From positions 1 through 10,178 of the forward strand of contig CATPAO010000277.1 of the NCBI GenBank assembly GCA_955652025.1: a stretch of DNA of 10,178 bases, read 5' to 3'. The notes under the pieces were generated by a model. It ran no database searches. It saw nothing but the letters and a program-made list of their open reading frames with translations, and was not told the origin of the DNA. This DNA is from Casimicrobiaceae bacterium (GTDB lineage Bacteria; Pseudomonadota; Gammaproteobacteria; Burkholderiales; Casimicrobiaceae). Shown one piece after another: positions 1 through 6,834 of this stretch (positions within the stretch are counted from its first letter, which is position 1; every line of letters begins with the position of its first letter). Both the position numbers and the translations under genes were made by a program.

Positions 1-273
1 CCGCCGGCCGACTCCGCGACGAGCGGCGCCCCCGCCGCGGTCTACAACATCGGTCACCACGAAGCGGTCGAGCTCGAGACCTTCATCGCGACGCTCGAAA
101 CGCTGCTTGGCCGCGTGGCGATCCGCGATTACCGGCCGATGCAACCCGGCGACGTGGCGGCAACGTACGCGGCGATCGGCCGCCTGGAGGCCGCGACCGG
201 ATTCACGCCGCAAATCTCGCTCGCCGACGGATTGGCGCGCTTCGTCCGCTGGTACCGCGACTACTACTGCTAA
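1..273 (+). CDS. NAD-dependent sugar-nucleotide epimerase, C-terminal part (UDP-glucuronate 4-epimerase type)
   Basis: The 5' end lies outside the window; 90 residues in frame 1 are visible, ending in TAA. The segment VYNIGHHEAVEL is the usual 'xNIGxxxPVxL' strand of extended SDR sugar epimerases. RPMQPGDVAATYA followed by TGFTP and a FVRWYRDYY end is the hallmark C-terminus of the CapI/UDP-glucuronate 4-epimerase group. Such enzymes invert C4 of UDP-glucuronate to give UDP-galacturonate in the cytoplasm, for polysaccharide or LPS. The catalytic YxxxK and the Rossmann glycine motif would lie upstream and cannot be checked, so a related 4-epimerase is possible. It ends 40 bp before rfbB on the same strand, consistent with one surface-polysaccharide gene cluster. 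Confidence 0.8.
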   Translation, partial: PPADSATSGAPAAVYNIGHHEAVELETFIATLETLLGRVAIRDYRPMQPGDVAATYAAIGRLEAATGFTPQISLADGLARFVRWYRDYYC

Positions 274-275
274 AA

Positions 276-290
276 TCGCGCGTCGCGCGA
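276..290. repeat. Small GC inverted repeat between the epimerase and rfbB
   Basis: TCGCGCG and CGCGCGA face each other around a single T three bases after the epimerase stop codon. As RNA it can form a 6-bp stem with a 3-nt loop. There is no following U-tract, so it is a poor intrinsic terminator. It may only be a stabilising 3' hairpin or chance in GC-rich DNA. Confidence 0.3.
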
Positions 291-313
291 CTTGTCATAC
301 CTCAGAGACTTCC

Positions 314-1369
314 ATGATTCTCGTCACCGGCGGCGCAGGTTTCATCGGCGCCAACTTCGTTCTCGGCTGGCTCTCCGAAGCCGGCGAGCCGGTCGTCAAT
401 CTGGACAAGCTCACGTACGCGGGCAACCTCGGCAATCTCGCATCGCTCGCCGCGGACGCGCGCCACACGTTCGTCCACGGCGATATCGGCGATCGTGCAT
501 TGGTCACCTCGCTGCTCGCGTTGCACCGCCCCCGCGCGATCGTCAACCTCGCCGCCGAAACGCACGTCGACCGCTCGATTCACAGGCCCGCGGCCTTCAT
601 CGAGACCAACGTCGACGCGACGTTCGCGCTGTTGGAATCGGTCAAAGGCTGGTGGTCGGCGCTGACCGCCGCGGAGTGCGCAGCGTTTCGCTTCCTGCAC
701 GTGTCGACCGACGAAGTCTACGGATCGCTCGGCGCGACCGATCCCGCGTTCACGGAGGCGACACCTTACGCGCCCAACAGTCCGTATTCGGCGTCGAAAG
801 CGGCATCCGATCATCTCGTGCGCGCGTTTCATCACACGTACGGGTTGCCGACGCTCACGACGAACTGTTCGAACAATTACGGTCCGCGCCAGTTCCCGGA
901 AAAGCTGATTCCGCTGATGATCGTCAACGCGCTTGCTGGCAAGCCGCTGCCGGTCTACGGCGACGGCCAGAACGTGCGCGACTGGCTCTATGTCGGCGAT
1001 CATTGCGCCGCGATTCGCGCCGTGCTCGCGCGCGGGCAGCCGGGCGCCACGTACAACGTCGGTGGCGGTGCGGAGATGAAAAACGTTGATGTCGTGCGCG
1101 CGGTTTGCGCCGCGCTCGACCTGCTGCGACCGGGACGCGAGCATGCACGGCAGATCTCGTTCGTCCGCGACCGGCCCGGACACGATCGCCGCTATGCGAT
1201 CGATTCGACGCGCATTCGCACGGAGCTCCGCTGGGCGCCGGCCGAGACGTTCGCATCGGGCATGCGCCGCACGATCGAGTGGTACTTGGACAACGACGCG
1301 TGGCTTCACGCCGTGACGAGCGGCGCGTATCACGATTGGGTGTCGCTGCAATACGCGGCGGCCTCTTAG
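314..1369 (+). CDS. rfbB: dTDP-glucose 4,6-dehydratase
   Basis: Second step of dTDP-L-rhamnose synthesis: NAD-dependent oxidation, dehydration and reduction of dTDP-glucose to dTDP-4-keto-6-deoxyglucose, in the cytoplasm. The 351-residue product has the usual RmlB length. Visible motifs are the Rossmann loop TGGAGFIG (residues 5-12), LDKLTYAGN near 35, the catalytic STDEVYG with Thr132-Asp133-Glu134, YSASK with Tyr158 and Lys162, and NNYGPRQFPEKLIP plus YGDGxNVRDWLYVGDH for substrate binding. ATG 314 is chosen because MILVTGGAGFIG is the canonical N-terminus; in-frame ATGs upstream (from 107) lie inside the previous gene. The ribosome-binding site is weak. The stop codon is 3 bp before rfbA, so the two are co-transcribed and probably translationally coupled. 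Confidence 0.96.
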   Translation: MILVTGGAGFIGANFVLGWLSEAGEPVVNLDKLTYAGNLGNLASLAADARHTFVHGDIGDRALVTSLLALHRPRAIVNLAAETHVDRSIHRPAAFIETNVDATFALLESVKGWWSALTAAECAAFRFLHVSTDEVYGSLGATDPAFTEATPYAPNSPYSASKAASDHLVRAFHHTYGLPTLTTNCSNNYGPRQFPEKLIPLMIVNALAGKPLPVYGDGQNVRDWLYVGDHCAAIRAVLARGQPGATYNVGGGAEMKNVDVVRAVCAALDLLRPGREHARQISFVRDRPGHDRRYAIDSTRIRTELRWAPAETFASGMRRTIEWYLDNDAWLHAVTSGAYHDWVSLQYAAAS

Positions 1370-1372
1370 CAA

Positions 1373-2257
1373 ATGGAACGAAAGGGCATCATCTTGGCCG
1401 GCGGCTCGGGCACAAGGCTCTACCCGGTCACGCAAGTCATCTCGAAGCAGCTCTTGCCCGTGTACGACAAGCCGATGATCTACTATCCGCTGTCGACCTT
1501 GATGCTGGCCGGCATCCGCGACATCCTGGTGATCTCCACCCCCGACGACACGCCGCGGTTCGCGCAACTTCTGGGCGACGGCGCGCGCTGGGGACTCAAT
1601 CTGTCGTACGCGGTGCAGCCTTCGCCTGACGGCTTGGCGCAGGCGTTCATCATCGGCAAAGGCTTCATCGGCGATAATCATTCCGCGTTGGTGCTCGGCG
1701 ACAACATTTTCTACGGCCACGATCTGCAGCCGCAGCTCGAACGGGCCCGAGCGAGGCCGCGCGGCGCGACGGTGTTCGCGTATCCCGTCGCCGATCCGAA
1801 GCGCTACGGCGTCGCCGAGATCGGAGCGGACGGCCGCGTGCGCTCGCTCGAGGAGAAGCCGCTGGCCCCGAAATCGCGCTATGCGGTGACCGGGCTCTAT
1901 TTCTACGACGCGCGCGTGATCGACATCGCCGCCGGATTGAAGCCGTCGGCGCGCGGCGAGCTCGAGATCACCGACGTCAACCTGGCCTATCTCGCGCAAG
2001 GCGAGCTCAACTGCGAGGTCATGGGCCGCGGCATGGCGTGGCTCGACACCGGCACGCACGAGTCGTTGCTCGAAGCTTCGCAATACATCGAGACGATCGA
2101 GCGGCGACAGGGCCTCAAGATCGCGTGCCCGGAAGAAATCGCGTATCGGTTGGGTTACATCGATGCGGCGCGCCTCGAAGAGCAGGGCCGCGCGCTCGCC
2201 AAGAACGCCTACGGCCAGTATTTGCTCGGCCTGTTGCGCGACCCGGTCGTTCGTTAG
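1373..2257 (+). CDS. rfbA: Glucose-1-phosphate thymidylyltransferase
   Basis: First step of the pathway: glucose-1-phosphate + dTTP gives dTDP-glucose + PPi. The 294-residue length is normal for RmlA. The nucleotidyltransferase signature [11 protein letters not shown] occupies residues 10-20, and [20 protein letters not shown] (Lys25 on) is the strongly conserved stretch that follows. LGDN with Asp110 binds the metal; [12 protein letters not shown] and [14 protein letters not shown] complete the family pattern. It starts 3 bp after rfbB. Its stop codon TAG sits at the left edge of the MITE-like element: the TA belongs to the flank and the G is the first base of the element under the preferred boundary. 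rfbC follows after that 185-bp gap. Confidence 0.97.
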   Translation: MERKGIILAGGSGTRLYPVTQVISKQLLPVYDKPMIYYPLSTLMLAGIRDILVISTPDDTPRFAQLLGDGARWGLNLSYAVQPSPDGLAQAFIIGKGFIGDNHSALVLGDNIFYGHDLQPQLERARARPRGATVFAYPVADPKRYGVAEIGADGRVRSLEEKPLAPKSRYAVTGLYFYDARVIDIAAGLKPSARGELEITDVNLAYLAQGELNCEVMGRGMAWLDTGTHESLLEASQYIETIERRQGLKIACPEEIAYRLGYIDAARLEEQGRALAKNAYGQYLLGLLRDPVVR

Positions 2258-2440
2258 GGCCAGGGCCTGTTCACACTAGCTCTACAAATGCGTTGCAGCA
2301 ACCCGAAGGGAACGGGTGCCCAGGGGGTGCCACTCTGCGTTGCTTTCCTCGCCAAGACGCCCAGTCTTAACTTCGTCAAGCACCTTGATTGGCACCCCAT
2401 GCCACCCGTTTGCATTCGCAGACATAGTGTGAACAGGCCC
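2257..2440. mobile_element. MITE-like non-autonomous element between rfbA and rfbC
   Basis: AGGGCCTGTTCACACTA (2262-2278) is repeated as a perfect 17-bp inverse copy at 2425-2441. Symmetry continues inward imperfectly (TCTxCxAATGC) and resumes in a subterminal pair, 2311-2335 against 2387-2410, about 24 bp with a few mismatches and one indel. The whole block could fold into one long interrupted hairpin. It has no plausible ORF. TA flanks both ends (2255-2256 and 2441-2442), which fits a 2-bp target duplication. The left end has a small GGGCCA duplication (2257-2262), so 2263 is an alternative boundary. An 8-bp direct repeat TGCGTTGC lies at 2289-2296 and 2336-2343. I do not recognise the parent insertion sequence. 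Confidence 0.72.
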
Positions 2441-2442
2441 TA

Positions 2443-2985
2443 ATGCGAGTCATGCCGACGACGCTGCCCGACGTGCGGCTGATCGAGCCGAAAGTCTTCG
2501 GCGACGAGCGCGGTTTTTTCTACGAAAGCTGGAACCGTCGCGCGATGTCCGAGGCCGGCATCGACGCCGATTTCGTGCAGGACAACCATTCCCGATCGCG
2601 GCGCGGCGTGCTGCGTGGCTTGCATTACCAGATCGCGCATCCGCAGGGCAAGCTGGTGCGGGTGACCTTCGGCGAAGTCTTCGACGTCGCGGTGGACCTG
2701 CGCCGCGCATCGCCCTCGTTCGGCGCGCACGTCTCGATCACGCTTTCCGCCGACAACAAACGGATGCTTTGGGTGCCGCCCGGATTCGCGCACGGCTTCC
2801 TGGTCGTGTCGGACGTGGCCGAATTTCTGTACAAGACGACCGATTATTGGTATCCGGAGCACGAACGGACGCTGCTGTGGAACGACCCTGCGCTCGGCAT
2901 CGCGTGGCCGGAGGCCGGAGCGCTGACGCTTGCGCCGAAGGACGCGGCCGGTACGCCGTTCGCCGCGGCGGAGACGTACCGCTAA
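2443..2985 (+). CDS. rfbC: dTDP-4-dehydrorhamnose 3,5-epimerase
   Basis: Third step: epimerises dTDP-4-keto-6-deoxyglucose at C3 and C5. The 180 residues match the family length. Seen in order: LIEPKVFGDERGFFYESWN (13-31), FVQDNHSRSRRGVLRGLHYQ (44-63) with catalytic His61, GEVFDVAVDLR, WVPPGFAHGF (110-119), the FLYKTTDYW segment with Tyr130 and Tyr135, and LAPKD with Asp167, which by family knowledge pairs with the histidine. ATG 2443 is preferred over ATG 2452 because MRVxPTxLPDV is the usual RmlC N-terminus. Its only nearby SD-like triplet, AGG at 2435-2437 (5-nt spacing), lies inside the inverted repeat of the inserted element. rfbD begins 7 bp after the stop codon. Confidence 0.96.
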   Translation: MRVMPTTLPDVRLIEPKVFGDERGFFYESWNRRAMSEAGIDADFVQDNHSRSRRGVLRGLHYQIAHPQGKLVRVTFGEVFDVAVDLRRASPSFGAHVSITLSADNKRMLWVPPGFAHGFLVVSDVAEFLYKTTDYWYPEHERTLLWNDPALGIAWPEAGALTLAPKDAAGTPFAAAETYR

Positions 2986-2992
2986 TCCACCC

Positions 2993-3889
2993 GTGACGCA
3001 TCGGCGCGAAACCATTCTGCTGACCGGCGCGCGTGGGCAGCTCGGCCGCGAGCTGGCCGTCGCTCTTCGCCCCTATGGCCGTGTTGTCGCCGCCGACCGG
3101 TCCGCGCTCGATCTCGCGGAACCTGCCGCGATCGTGCGCACGGTACGCGATGTCGCGCCGACGATTATCGTCAATGCGGGCGCGTACACCGCCGTCGATC
3201 GTGCCGAGGACGAACGCGCGCTCGCCTTCGCTGTCAACGCGAACGCGCCGGGAATTCTCGCCGAGGAAGCAAAGCGAATCAGCGCTGTCCTCGTTCATTT
3301 TTCGACCGATTATGTATTCGACGGCGCGCAGCGCACACCGTACGATGAGAACGCGCGGCCGAATCCGCAGAACGTCTATGGCGCGAGCAAGCTCGACGGC
3401 GAGCGTGCCATCGTCGATGCGGGCGCGGCAGCGCTCGTGTTCCGCACGAGCTGGATCTACGGGCTCGCCGGGAAGAATTTCCTGCTCACGGTGCGCCGAT
3501 TGGCGGACGAGCGTCGCGAATTGAGAATTGTCGATGATCAGTTCGGCGTGCCGAATTGGACACGCTCGCTCGCCGGCGCGCTGTCCATGCTGATCGAGCG
3601 CGGCGCACCGTATCTCGCCGAGCGCGCCGGGCTGTATAATTTGAGCGCGACCGGCGAGACGTCCTGGTGTGAATTCGCGCGCGCGATCGTTGCCGGCCGC
3701 GCGGACGTGAAGGTCACGCCGATTGCCACGTCCGACTATCTGACGCCGGCACGGCGGCCCGCATACGCAGTGCTCGACGCTCGAAAATTCCGTCGCGTGT
3801 TCGGCTTCGAACTGCCCGATTGGCGACGAGTGTTGCAATCCTGCGTTACAAGTCCGGTGGAACCGCCGTCGGCGCCGGCTGTCGCATAA
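2993..3889 (+). CDS. rfbD: dTDP-4-dehydrorhamnose reductase
   Basis: Last step: NAD(P)H reduction of dTDP-4-keto-L-rhamnose to dTDP-L-rhamnose. The product has 298 residues from GTG 2993. That start places the Rossmann motif TGARGQLG at residues 11-18, as usual. The in-frame ATG at 2930 would overlap rfbC by 56 bp and add an Arg-rich tail that is not seen in the family. Further motifs are INAGAYTAVDRAE-like NAGAYTAVDRAED (61-73), STDYVFDG (104-111) and VYGASKLDGE with catalytic Tyr129 and Lys133, FRTSWIYG and a RPAYAVLD C-terminal signature. No good SD is visible before the GTG; translation is probably coupled to rfbC 7 bp upstream. It is the last gene of the rhamnose operon. Confidence 0.95.
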   Translation: MTHRRETILLTGARGQLGRELAVALRPYGRVVAADRSALDLAEPAAIVRTVRDVAPTIIVNAGAYTAVDRAEDERALAFAVNANAPGILAEEAKRISAVLVHFSTDYVFDGAQRTPYDENARPNPQNVYGASKLDGERAIVDAGAAALVFRTSWIYGLAGKNFLLTVRRLADERRELRIVDDQFGVPNWTRSLAGALSMLIERGAPYLAERAGLYNLSATGETSWCEFARAIVAGRADVKVTPIATSDYLTPARRPAYAVLDARKFRRVFGFELPDWRRVLQSCVTSPVEPPSAPAVA

Positions 3890-3989
3890 CGCTGGTGGTC
3901 CGTCGGACGGTCGGCGCGAAACGCGGGTTCCGCGTTAAGGTACCGAACGGCGCGACGCGCTCGCTCTGTCGCAAGTTGACGACACCCGA

Positions 3990-4029
3990 GCCTCTGACAT
4001 CAGGGAGCACGTTTTATGATGTCAGAGGC
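3990..4029 (+). promoter_or_regulatory. 13-bp perfect inverted repeat overlapping a candidate protease promoter
   Basis: GCCTCTGACATCA (3990-4002) and its exact inverse complement TGATGTCAGAGGC (4017-4029) flank a 14-bp spacer. CTGACA (3994-3999) resembles a -35 box and TATGAT (4015-4020) a -10 box, with a rather short 15-bp spacing. Each half-site would cover one box, the layout of a repressor or activator operator. Transcription would start near 4027, ahead of the SD at 4040. A second reading is a 3' hairpin ending the rhamnose operon, but no U-tract follows on the + strand. Confidence 0.5.
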
Positions 4030-4039
4030 GCAAGAAACC

Positions 4040-4045
4040 GAGGAG
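4040..4045 (+). promoter_or_regulatory. Ribosome-binding site deciding the protease start
   Basis: GAGGAG stands 6 nt before ATG 4052. It favours that codon over the in-frame ATG 4016, which lies inside the inverted repeat, and over ATG 4046, which abuts the SD. Confidence 0.75.
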
Positions 4046-4051
4046 ATGGGC

Positions 4052-5992
4052 ATGATTCGACACCGAGCGAATGCTCGCTTGAGGGCGTTACTGCCATGTT
4101 GGTTGCTTTTTTGCGGCGTAGCGCTAGGAGACCCGGGAATCACCGCCGTCCCGCCCGCGGCAAATCGAAGCGTGATCAACGAAAAATCGACGTCCCCCAA
4201 GATGGCGCTGTCGGCGACCGCCCCGGCGCTCCGCATCGCGCTGCCGGTGGCCACGGAAAGCGAGACGGCCATTGTCCGCGCGAAAAATATTGCAACGCCG
4301 AAGACGGCAAAGGAAGCGGCCCAAGGCGCGAAGGGCCGCCCGCTCGCAATCGGATTCGGTCGCCCCATTCCCGCCGCGTCGCAAACGGTGGCGCTCGAAT
4401 CGTTGCAATGGCAAGCGCTTCCCGACGGCTCGCGTGCAGCCCGCATCGAAATCGTGTCGCCCAATGCAGCCGCGTTGCGGATCGCGCTGGCAATGCCCGC
4501 CACCGATCCCGACCTCTCCGTCCGCTTTTCGGGCAACGCCCCGACCGCCCAGGTGTTCGGACCGATCCCCACTAACACGATTGCCGAGGAGACCGCGCGC
4601 TCCGGCATCTATTGGTCGCCGACACTCGACGGCACTGCCGCCACCATCGAGCTTCAAGCCGGCGCCGGCGTCAAGATCGACGGCATCAAGCTGACGATTC
4701 CGCGCATTGCGCATCATCTGGTGGCCGGGATGGCGCTCAAGCAGCCCGATGCCAAAACGGTGACCGACATCGGTCGCTCGGGCGCGTGCAACATCGACGT
4801 CGCGTGCGTCACGCCGCAAACGACGGCGTTCGTCAACGCCACGAAGGCGGTCGCCGAGATTCTCTTCACGCAGGAAGGCGGCAGTTCGTATCTGTGCACC
4901 GGCACGCTGATCAACGACTCGACGTCGAGCAATACGCCGTATTTCTACACCGCCGATCACTGCATCAATTCCGACATGGCGGCACGGACGATGAACACGT
5001 ATTGGTTCTTCGACGCCGTCGCATGCGGTGCCACAACCGTTCCGGCCTTCGTTCAGCAGACGGCGGGCGCGGCGTTGCTCGCGCGAAGCGAGGACTGGGA
5101 TTGGGCGCTGGTGCGGCTCAACCAGCCGCCGCCGCCGGCCGCCTTCTTCTCGGCGTGGCGTGCCGAAGCCGTGCCGCCGGCGGCCACCGTTTCGGTGATC
5201 GATCATCCGCAGGGCGACTTGAAAAAGTGGGCGCAAGGCACGTCGCCTGGATACACGAGCTACCCCGACGGTTCGTCTTTCATCCAGGCGCAGTATTCGC
5301 AGGGGACGACCGAGGGCGGCTCGAGCGGCGCGGGGCTTCTGACATTCAATTCGACGGGTGGCTATTACGAAGTGCGCGGCGGGTTGTTCGGCGGTGCCGC
5401 GTCGTGCTCGAATCTGTCGGGCATCGACATCTACTCGCGGCTCGACAACCTGTTGCCGTTGGCGCGGCAATATCTGACGCCGGGCTCCAATCCCAGCGGT
5501 ACCGTCGTCGCGGTCGAGTTCTACAACGCGACGCTGCAGCACTATTTCCTTTCGACCAATCCCAGCGAGATCAACGATCTCGATACCGGCGTTCACGTGG
5601 GATGGGTGCGCACCGGCTTTCGCTTTCTCGCCTATGCGACGCAAGTCGGCGGAACGAATCCGGTATGCCGGTTCTACCGCGCGCCGGCATACGGCGATTC
5701 GCATTTCTACTCGGCGAGTCCCGCCGAGTGCGCGGCGACCGCCGCCGCGCATCCGGTCGACTGGATTTACGAAAGTCCCAACGTGTTCTACATCCAGCTC
5801 CCGGACTCGATTTCCGGAGCCTGTCCGATCGGCACGTTGCCGATCTGGCGCTTTTTCAATCAGGTGACGACGAATCACCGGTACACCGCGGACCATGCGA
5901 CGCGCGATAACATGCGTGCGTCGCCATCGATCTGGATCCCGGAGGGCTACGGGCCCGACTCGGTGATCATGTGTACGCCAGTCGGTAGTTAG
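4052..5992 (+). CDS. Secreted trypsin-like serine protease, lysyl-endopeptidase-like, with C-terminal DUF5648-like domain
   Basis: A 646-residue exported protein. The N-terminus MIRHRANARLR plus a hydrophobic run ending VALG is a signal peptide, likely cut after Gly26. Residues ~60-240 look like the pro-region of bacterial lysyl endopeptidase relatives. The protease domain appears to begin at SGACNIDVACVTP (Cys246, Cys252). The catalytic triad is His303 (TADHC), Asp350 (DWDWALVRL) and Ser425 (EGGSSGAG); Cys282-Cys304 is the expected disulfide beside the histidine. From ~483 to the end, aromatic repeats (VEFYNATLQHYFLST, CRFYRAPAYGDSHFYSAS, WRFFNQVTTNHRYTA) resemble DUF5648, often appended to secreted hydrolases. 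Lys specificity is not shown, because the S1-pocket residue cannot be assigned by eye. It stands alone on this strand with its own promoter region and overlaps the convergent MOSC gene by 4 bp at the stop codons. Confidence 0.88.
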   Translation: MIRHRANARLRALLPCWLLFCGVALGDPGITAVPPAANRSVINEKSTSPKMALSATAPALRIALPVATESETAIVRAKNIATPKTAKEAAQGAKGRPLAIGFGRPIPAASQTVALESLQWQALPDGSRAARIEIVSPNAAALRIALAMPATDPDLSVRFSGNAPTAQVFGPIPTNTIAEETARSGIYWSPTLDGTAATIELQAGAGVKIDGIKLTIPRIAHHLVAGMALKQPDAKTVTDIGRSGACNIDVACVTPQTTAFVNATKAVAEILFTQEGGSSYLCTGTLINDSTSSNTPYFYTADHCINSDMAARTMNTYWFFDAVACGATTVPAFVQQTAGAALLARSEDWDWALVRLNQPPPPAAFFSAWRAEAVPPAATVSVIDHPQGDLKKWAQGTSPGYTSYPDGSSFIQAQYSQGTTEGGSSGAGLLTFNSTGGYYEVRGGLFGGAASCSNLSGIDIYSRLDNLLPLARQYLTPGSNPSGTVVAVEFYNATLQHYFLSTNPSEINDLDTGVHVGWVRTGFRFLAYATQVGGTNPVCRFYRAPAYGDSHFYSASPAECAATAAAHPVDWIYESPNVFYIQLPDSISGACPIGTLPIWRFFNQVTTNHRYTADHATRDNMRASPSIWIPEGYGPDSVIMCTPVGS

Positions 5993-6834
5993 AAGCGGTA
6001 TTCGACGCGGGCCGTTTGTCCGACCGATAACTCGCGGCCTGCGCCGCCGATCACGATCGCGTTCATGCCGAAGGTAACCGCGGCGAGCGCATCGTCGCGG
6101 CGATAGGTCGAGAGTGTGTGCAACGGCTCGACGCCGACATGGCCGGTGGCCTGGTCGATCGTCGTCACCTTGCAACGCGCGCACGGCTTGACCATGCGCA
6201 GCGTAACGCCGGCGCATTCGAGCGTGTCGATGTGGTCTTCCGCGTACGGGGGGAGGTCCGCGACGACGATATTGGGGCGGAAGCGATTCATCGGCAGCGT
6301 GCGCTCCCCTTTGCCGGCGAGCCGCGCGTTCAGGTCGTCGAGCGACGCCTGTCCGACGACGAGCGTCGGATAGCCGTCGGCGAACATCGTGTGCGCGCCA
6401 GAATCGCCGGCGTAATCCGGATTGCAGATTCGCGCCTTCGAGCCATCGAAGCGCACAAGCCTGACCTCTTTGCGCAGGAACGCCGAAATCCACTTCGCCG
6501 CGGCGTCGCCGGCGTCGAAGCCTTGGACCTTGCTGCGCCAGACGGTGACTTCATGGGCGTGACTCCCGCCGTCCCGCGGTGTGAGGACGATCGTTCCCGC
6601 GTCGCGCGCCGACAACGTAAGCGCGCCGTCGACGATCGCCGTGACGACCTGCGCGAGTCGCGGTGATTCACGCTGCGTGACGAACGCCGCATGACCGTCG
6701 ACGACCATCCATTCGCGATCGTGAACGCCCGTTGTGGCCAACCCGGTGACATGGACGTCGGCGCGAGCGAGCGCAAGGCCGCCGCAGCCTTTGACCGGAT
6801 AGACGTGCAAGCCGGCAATGCGCGCGTCGCTCAG
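5989..6834 (-). CDS. MOSC domain protein (YcbX/mARC-like, without ferredoxin domain)
   Basis: 281 residues from a proposed CTG start. The MOSC N-terminal beta-barrel domain opens with IAGLHVYPVKGCGG and DREWMVVD (residues ~6-45). The MOSC domain follows, with MNRFRPNIVV (182-191), MVKPCARCKVTTIDQATG (214-231, Cys218 and Cys221) and FGMNAIV near the end. MOSC proteins of this kind bind the molybdenum cofactor and reduce N-hydroxylated compounds using an electron donor. E. coli YcbX carries a C-terminal 2Fe-2S domain that is absent here, so a separate donor is needed. The exact Mo-ligating cysteine cannot be assigned by eye. No ATG, GTG or TTG precedes the conserved N-terminus in a sensible position; TTG at the Leu of GLHVYP would cut into the domain. 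CTG 6834 overlaps the upstream cytochrome stop codon as CTGA and has an AGGG SD 8 nt upstream. Confidence 0.87.
   Translation of the reverse strand: MSDARIAGLHVYPVKGCGGLALARADVHVTGLATTGVHDREWMVVDGHAAFVTQRESPRLAQVVTAIVDGALTLSARDAGTIVLTPRDGGSHAHEVTVWRSKVQGFDAGDAAAKWISAFLRKEVRLVRFDGSKARICNPDYAGDSGAHTMFADGYPTLVVGQASLDDLNARLAGKGERTLPMNRFRPNIVVADLPPYAEDHIDTLECAGVTLRMVKPCARCKVTTIDQATGHVGVEPLHTLSTYRRDDALAAVTFGMNAIVIGGAGRELSVGQTARVEYRF

Noticed and set aside
302..2083. Long open frame on the minus strand (593 codons) across rfbB and rfbA
   Set aside because: It lies antisense to two genes with intact catalytic motifs; the Arg-rich, low-complexity translation is typical of GC-rich shadow frames.
2257..2440. 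The repeat block as a simple intergenic terminator
   Set aside because: The 17-bp arms are ~146 bp apart, flanked by TA, and interrupt an operon between two essential pathway genes; an insertion explains it better.
2930..2992. ATG 2930 as rfbD start
   Set aside because: It would overlap rfbC by 56 bp and add an Arg-rich extension; GTG 2993 gives the canonical N-terminus.
3900..3910. CCGTCGGACGG palindrome after rfbD as operon terminator
   Set aside because: The usable stem is only 4 bp and no T-run follows.
4016..4051. Upstream ATG (4016) as protease start
   Set aside because: It falls inside the 13-bp inverted repeat, has no SD, and would place charged residues before the signal peptide; ATG 4052 has GAGGAG 6 nt upstream.
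4124..6493. Very long minus-strand open frame (789 codons) across the protease and MOSC genes
   Set aside because: Antisense to the protease with its full triad and out of frame in the MOSC gene; Arg-rich with no recognisable domain.
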